Part shown: in pieces, positions 60,220 to 64,000 of the stretch | Numbering within the stretch: the stretch's first letter is position 1 | Layout: every line of letters starts with the position of its first letter | NCBI GenBank assembly: GCA_910586825.1 | Contig: CAJUJF010000001.1 | Span: forward strand, 62,001 to 126,000 | Reading direction: 5' to 3' | Length of the DNA stretch: 64,000 bases | From: an uncultured Christensenellaceae bacterium | Lineage (GTDB): Bacteria > Bacillota > Clostridia > Christensenellales > Borkfalkiaceae | Translations under genes and position numbers: made by a program | The notes under the pieces: generated by a model | Seen by the model: the letters and a program-made list of their open reading frames with translations, nothing else | Databases searched by the model: none | What the model was told of the DNA's origin: nothing

Positions 60220-60927
60220 ATGCACGAAGGACACAGAAATCGCATGTTACAGCGATTCGGGGAGGAAGATCCCACATTACAGGACCACGAATTGCTGGAA
60301 GTATTGTTATTCGGAGCGATTCCCAGAAAGAACACAAACGGGATCGCGCACGATCTGCTTTCGGCGTTCGGTTCGCTGTACGGCGTGCTGCACGCGACGC
60401 TTTCGCAACTGTGTACGGTGTCGGGCATCGGAAAGAGCGCCGCTTCCTACCTGCGTTCGGTCGGGATGATCTACGACCGAATCGAGAAAGCGCGTGATAC
60501 CTTTCCCGATAAATTCAACCTCGGCGCGTTTTCTTCCTATCTCACCGAACATTATAAAGGGCTCGGCGAAGAATCTTTGGAGGTTTTTTGTCTCGATGCA
60601 AACGAACGGGTACGGATGAACAAACGGTTCACTTCCCGCAAGTCGGACGCCGTGAAAGTGACGACGGAGGAGTTCAGCGCGTTTCTGGTGTCGAGCCGCT
60701 GTCACGGGATCGTCGTTGCGCACAATCATCCGGATGGTTCATGTCTCCCTTCGCGGGAGGACGAACGGTTTACCGCGCAGATCTCGATGCTCTGTTCCAT
60801 GCACAATATCCGTTTTTACGATCATCTGATCGTAGGGAAAGACGGGGTATACAGTTATTTCAGCGCGGGCAGAATGGAAGAGATCCGTTTAAACTATAAT
60901 TTTACGACCTTTTTAGGAGAATCGTAA
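60220..60927 (+). CDS. radC: RadC family protein (JAMM/MPN+ domain)
   Basis: The protein has 235 residues. An N-terminal helix-hairpin-helix region (SQLCTVSGIGKSAASYL) is followed by the JAMM metalloprotease-like domain with VVAHNHPDGSCLPSREDERF, which keeps both metal His residues and the Asp. The role is uncertain despite the old DNA-repair name. It begins a probable operon with the histidine kinase gene, which starts 4 bases after the stop. The ribosome site is weak. It is shorter at the N-terminus than some RadC proteins, lacking the extra ERPRE-type start. Confidence 0.9.
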   Translation: MHEGHRNRMLQRFGEEDPTLQDHELLEVLLFGAIPRKNTNGIAHDLLSAFGSLYGVLHATLSQLCTVSGIGKSAASYLRSVGMIYDRIEKARDTFPDKFNLGAFSSYLTEHYKGLGEESLEVFCLDANERVRMNKRFTSRKSDAVKVTTEEFSAFLVSSRCHGIVVAHNHPDGSCLPSREDERFTAQISMLCSMHNIRFYDHLIVGKDGVYSYFSAGRMEEIRLNYNFTTFLGES

Positions 60928-60931
60928 TATC

Positions 60932-62179
60932 GTGAAAGAGAATGCGAACAAGAATAATCGGACAGCGGACACGCCGTTTTTTTTGCGCTTCTGGAAAGTG
61001 CTGATTTTTTTGTTGCTCGTATTCGTGGAGGCGATGATCGTTGCGACCAACTGGCACCGCATGGATTTCGGAGTCCGCGCCTGGTATATTACGCTTCCGG
61101 TTTCCGTTTTGGTCGCGGCGGAAAATGCGCTTAAATTCTGGGCGGCGCCGACGTTTGCCCGCAAGATTCCCTGTTACGTCGTCGATTCGATCGCGCTGTT
61201 GATTTTAACGGTATTTACGAGCGGAACGTTGATTTCCACGCTCTACATCGTCATTCTTTCGGAATTTTATCTCAACCAGAAAAATATGGCGGGCAACATC
61301 GCCATGGGCGTGGCGAGTATATTGCTGTTCTTCATCGCGTTCGCCGTCCCCAATGCGCTCAGGGACGAGGAAGTGAACGTGGTCCAGTTGGTGACGAATC
61401 TGGTAAACGATCTGATCCTGATGGGATTTCATTTCTTGATCTTTAACTTTACGGTGCAGATCTACCTCAAAAACAAGGAGATCAAAAAGACGCTGGAAGA
61501 GTTGAACGACAGCAACGAGAAACTTCATATCGCTTACGAGGAGTTGCAGGAGGTGACCGCGCTCGAAGAGCGCCAGCGTATCGCAAAAGAGATCCACGAC
61601 ACTGCGGGACATTCGATCACCACCGTGATCATGCAGACGGAGGCGGCAAAGCTTCTGATCGACGGCGATGCGGCGGAGGCGAAACGGCGGATTTCCGCTG
61701 CGAACCTGCAAGCCAAAAACGCCTTGGAGGAGTTGCGCGAAAGCGTGCATCTGCTTTCGGGAACGCCGGAGCTGGTTTCCTTGCGCGACATGTTGCTCGG
61801 CGTGATTCAGGATTCCACGGACGGAACGGACGTGACGATCCGTTATGAAATAGACGACGTGACGGTAGGCGACGCAAAGCGTAGATTTCTTACCAACTCG
61901 CTCAAAGAGGGGATCTCCAACGGCTTGCGGCACGGCGGCGCGACGGCGTTTTGGTTCGAACTCAAAGAGAGCGGGGACAAGATCACGTTTCTGTTGAGCG
62001 ATAACGGCGCGGGGGCGAATCTTGCGGGCTTTAAAGAGGGTTTCGGACTTGCGGGAATGCAGAAGCGCGCGGCGGCGCTCGGCGGTAGCGCATGGTTTGA
62101 AACGGAATGCGACGAGGGATTCGAAGTCCATCTGACGCTTCCGTCGGACGAAGACGAAAAGAGAGGGAAACAGTCATGA
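60932..62179 (+). CDS. Sensor histidine kinase, LiaS/DesK type (HisKA_3)
   Basis: The protein has 415 residues from GTG 60,932, with AGGAGA 11 bases upstream. Five or six membrane helices (to about residue 185) lead into a coiled coil. The dimerisation motif ERQRIAKEIHDTAGHSITTV follows, whose His is the phosphorylation site. The ATPase domain has NGLRHGGATAFWFEL and SDNGAGA with GFGLAGMQKRAAALGG. There is little extracellular sequence, so it probably senses the membrane itself. It overlaps the response regulator gene by 4 bases. Confidence 0.94.
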   Translation: MKENANKNNRTADTPFFLRFWKVLIFLLLVFVEAMIVATNWHRMDFGVRAWYITLPVSVLVAAENALKFWAAPTFARKIPCYVVDSIALLILTVFTSGTLISTLYIVILSEFYLNQKNMAGNIAMGVASILLFFIAFAVPNALRDEEVNVVQLVTNLVNDLILMGFHFLIFNFTVQIYLKNKEIKKTLEELNDSNEKLHIAYEELQEVTALEERQRIAKEIHDTAGHSITTVIMQTEAAKLLIDGDAAEAKRRISAANLQAKNALEELRESVHLLSGTPELVSLRDMLLGVIQDSTDGTDVTIRYEIDDVTVGDAKRRFLTNSLKEGISNGLRHGGATAFWFELKESGDKITFLLSDNGAGANLAGFKEGFGLAGMQKRAAALGGSAWFETECDEGFEVHLTLPSDEDEKRGKQS

Positions 62180-62823
62180 AGATCAGAGTTTTGATCGCCG
62201 ACGATCAGGCGATTCTCGCGGACGGGATCAAGAGCGTGCTTTCGTCGTGCGAGGAAATCGAAGTGGTGGGGATCGCGCAGGACGGGTTTCAGGCGCTCCG
62301 CCTGTTGGAAGAGACTTCTCCGGACGTGGTGCTGATGGACATCCGCATGCCGAATATGAACGGCGTGATCGCGACGCAGGAAATCAAGCGCCGCCATGCC
62401 GAAGTGAAAGTCGTAATCCTGACAACCTTCGACGACAGCGATTATATTCTCAATGCGATCAACAACGGCGCAAGCGGATACCTTTTAAAGGATACTTCCG
62501 CCGCCGCGCTCATCGACGCGATCAAAAACGCCTATGCGGGCGACACCATTCTTCCCGCAAAGATCGCGAAGCGGATCGCCGACGCGGCGCGCATGGTGAG
62601 CAACGATCGGGAGATCAAACTGCGCCGCGCATTCGGATTTTCGGAACGGGAAACGGAGATCGCGCTGATGATCTGCGAGGGCTTTACCAACAAACAGGTT
62701 GCGACCGCGCTGAAACTGACGGACGGGACGGCGCGGAATTACATCTCTGCGATTTACGAAAAGCTCGGCTGTTCCGGCAGAGCGCAGGCGGCGGAAATCA
62801 TGCGCGCCGCGATCAACGCCTGA
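62176..62823 (+). CDS. NarL/LiaR-type response regulator
   Basis: The protein has 215 residues from ATG 62,176, which overlaps the kinase stop. The receiver domain has the complete phospho-site: ADDQ acidic pair, VVLMDIRMPNMNG with the acceptor Asp, LTTF and LLKDTS with the Lys. The C-terminal LuxR-type helix-turn-helix (FSERETEIALMICEGFTNKQ, LTDGTARNYISAIYEKLG) binds DNA. Targets are unknown; lemA and the DUF2207 gene directly downstream, with their own promoter, are candidates. The intact receiver contrasts with the Spo0A-family protein at 42,693. Confidence 0.95.
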   Translation: MKIRVLIADDQAILADGIKSVLSSCEEIEVVGIAQDGFQALRLLEETSPDVVLMDIRMPNMNGVIATQEIKRRHAEVKVVILTTFDDSDYILNAINNGASGYLLKDTSAAALIDAIKNAYAGDTILPAKIAKRIADAARMVSNDREIKLRRAFGFSERETEIALMICEGFTNKQVATALKLTDGTARNYISAIYEKLGCSGRAQAAEIMRAAINA

Positions 62824-62858
62824 AAAGCGTTTCTCGAAATTATTTTTTTGAAAGGCGT

Positions 62859-62886
62859 TTGACTTTTGCCGAAATGCGTGTATAAT
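62859..62886 (+). promoter_or_regulatory. Sigma-A promoter of lemA
   Basis: TTGACT (62,859-62,864) and TATAAT (62,881-62,886) are 16 bases apart, 25 bases before the ATG. Confidence 0.78.
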
Positions 62887-62911
62887 AATTATATAAAGTA
62901 ATGGAGGAAAT

Positions 62912-63508
62912 ATGAACGGTTTACTTTTGCTTCCGATGGGTGCGATTATCGGTATTAGTGTAGGCGCAGGTATCTTGGTGCTTCTCGTCATCATTCTGAT
63001 CGCTTGGTATATCTCTACTTTCAACAAATTGCAGCGGTTGAAAAACCTTGTGGAAGAAGGCTGGTCTACCATCGACGTACAGCTGAAAAAGCGTTACGAT
63101 CTGATCCCCAATCTGGTCGAAACGGTTAAGGGGTATGCGAAGCACGAGAGCGAAACGCTCGAAGCGGTGATCCGCGCCCGCAACGCCGCGATGACGGCTT
63201 CCGGAGACGGTAAAATTGCGGCGGAGAACATGCTCACGGGAACGCTGAAATCGTTGTTTGCGTTGCAGGAAGCGTATCCGCAGTTGAAGGCGAATACCAA
63301 TTTCATCGACTTGCAGAATCAGTTGAAGGTCGTGGAAACGGAGATCGCTTCGGCGCGCAGATACTACAACGGCACGGTTAAAGAGATGAACACGAAGATC
63401 GACATGTTCTTTGCGGGAATGGTTGCCCGCAAAATGAAACTCGAAAAGCGCAAATATTTCGAGTTGGACTCGGAAGAAGAGCGAAAAGCGGTGAAAGTTT
63501 CTTTTTAA
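62912..63508 (+). CDS. lemA: LemA family protein
   Basis: The protein has 198 residues. One N-terminal membrane helix (about residues 8-33) is followed by a helical domain with YISTFNKLQRLKNLVEEGWS, IDVQLKKRYDLIPNLVETVK and YNGTVKEMNTKIDMF, all typical of LemA. It is anchored with the helical domain inside or outside depending on the model. The function is not established. It is followed after 15 bases by a DUF2207 protein gene, a frequent partner. AATGGAGGA is the ribosome site. Confidence 0.94.
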   Translation: MNGLLLLPMGAIIGISVGAGILVLLVIILIAWYISTFNKLQRLKNLVEEGWSTIDVQLKKRYDLIPNLVETVKGYAKHESETLEAVIRARNAAMTASGDGKIAAENMLTGTLKSLFALQEAYPQLKANTNFIDLQNQLKVVETEIASARRYYNGTVKEMNTKIDMFFAGMVARKMKLEKRKYFELDSEEERKAVKVSF

Positions 63509-63523
63509 AGGTTTATCCGAGAT

Positions 63524-64000
63524 ATGAAAAAAATCAGAAGTTTGAAAGGGATTTTTGCGGTCGTTGCCGCGCTTGTCCTTGCGTTGGTTTGCTGGGCGGG
63601 GGTTACCCCGCCCGTTTCCGTTGCAGACGCGGCGTATTACGAGGACGGTTACACCAACGATTATACGATTACGAAATATGAGGTCGAGTACGTCGTGTCT
63701 TCGAAACTCGACGTTTCCGTGACCGAACGGATCAGCGTAAAGTTCCGGAAACGGTTCGGTTCTTATGATAAAAAAATTCACGGCATTATCCGCGATCTTC
63801 CGTTGGGTAGCGGCGTGCGTTATCGGGATCTGGACGCGTCGTGCGATTCGTCCGATTTTTCCCCTTCGTTGCATACCGACGACGTGAATTATCTCTCGTA
63901 CTATCTGCGCGGTTCGGGAACGGTATACGAAGAGAGCCGTACATACACAATCACGTACAGAATGCTGTTGCCCAGGCCGCACGGTAGCGTGCTGTCTTTC
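63524..64000 (+). CDS. DUF2207 family membrane protein, N-terminal part (cut by window end)
   Basis: The frame is open for 159 codons to the window edge. A signal peptide of about 35 residues (basic start MKKIRSLKG, hydrophobic core, then VSVADA-AYY) is followed by YTITKYEVEYVVSSKLDVSV and TERISVKF and KIHGIIRDLPLG, which match the extracytoplasmic N-terminal domain of DUF2207 proteins. These usually have later membrane helices and a Cys- or Gly-rich tail, which would lie beyond the window. It is paired with lemA, as often seen in Firmicutes. Confidence 0.85.
   Translation, partial: MKKIRSLKGIFAVVAALVLALVCWAGVTPPVSVADAAYYEDGYTNDYTITKYEVEYVVSSKLDVSVTERISVKFRKRFGSYDKKIHGIIRDLPLGSGVRYRDLDASCDSSDFSPSLHTDDVNYLSYYLRGSGTVYEESRTYTITYRMLLPRPHGSVLSF

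Overview
The window is a chromosome segment from a spore-forming member of the Clostridia. It carries a clear spoIIID and a spo0A-family gene. The gene order ftsK-rimO-pgsA-cinA-recA ... rny is typical of Firmicutes, and promoters are mostly TTGACA-N17-TATAAT with strong Shine-Dalgarno sites. An uncultured gut lineage is likely, but no rRNA gene is present to fix the taxon. No rRNA, tRNA, CRISPR array, transposase or phage gene was seen.

Region 1 (1-17,715) is the downstream part of a long plus-strand surface-polysaccharide operon, visibly more A/T-rich than the rest. It encodes an initiating sugar-phosphate transferase, glycosyltransferases of the GT4, GT9 and GT2 types, an EpsG/Wzy-like polymerase and a Wzx flippase. 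It also holds three precursor routes: ADP-heptose (HldE, GmhA, GmhB, with a GT9 heptosyltransferase-like enzyme), UDP-L-FucNAc (CapE, CapF, CapG), and CDP-glycerol (TagD-like, with a TagB-like transferase). An ATP-grasp protein, an asparagine-synthase-like protein and a divergent PLP-fold protein suggest further decoration of the polymer. The operon ends at a 16-bp hairpin whose right arm contains the ribosome binding site of spoIIID.

Region 2 (17.8-36.5 kb) holds spoIIID, a two-gene acyl-CoA dehydratase activase/dehydratase system, and a DUF421/DUF4363 pair. Next come a THF-riboswitch-controlled folate ECF transporter, a membrane-processing operon (lgt, pncB, a coiled-coil gene, lspA, rluD), der-plsY, an ABC-F ATPase, a radical SAM activase, and metK-bioY.

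Region 3 (36.5-42.4 kb) has a low-GC GNAT gene, a heterodimeric ABC exporter and an M18 aminopeptidase.

Region 4 (42.4-56.5 kb) opens with a Spo0A-family gene that lacks the phospho-accepting aspartate. Upstream of it lie a perfect 0A box and three TTTTTGTACAAAAA-type dyads spaced exactly 21 bp apart. Then follow ftsK/spoIIIE, rimO, pgsA, a cinA with a degenerate N-terminal domain, recA, nadE, a GH1 glucosidase and rny.

Region 5 (56.4-64 kb) has a carbonic anhydrase, a 106-residue protein with 22 cysteines, a YitT protein, an M20 dipeptidase, radC, a LiaS/LiaR-type two-component pair, lemA, and the start of a DUF2207 protein cut by the window edge.

The strongest leads are the phosphorylation-dead Spo0A with its phased upstream dyads, the hairpin between the polysaccharide operon and spoIIID, the ADP-heptose route in a sporulating organism, and the Cys-rich protein.
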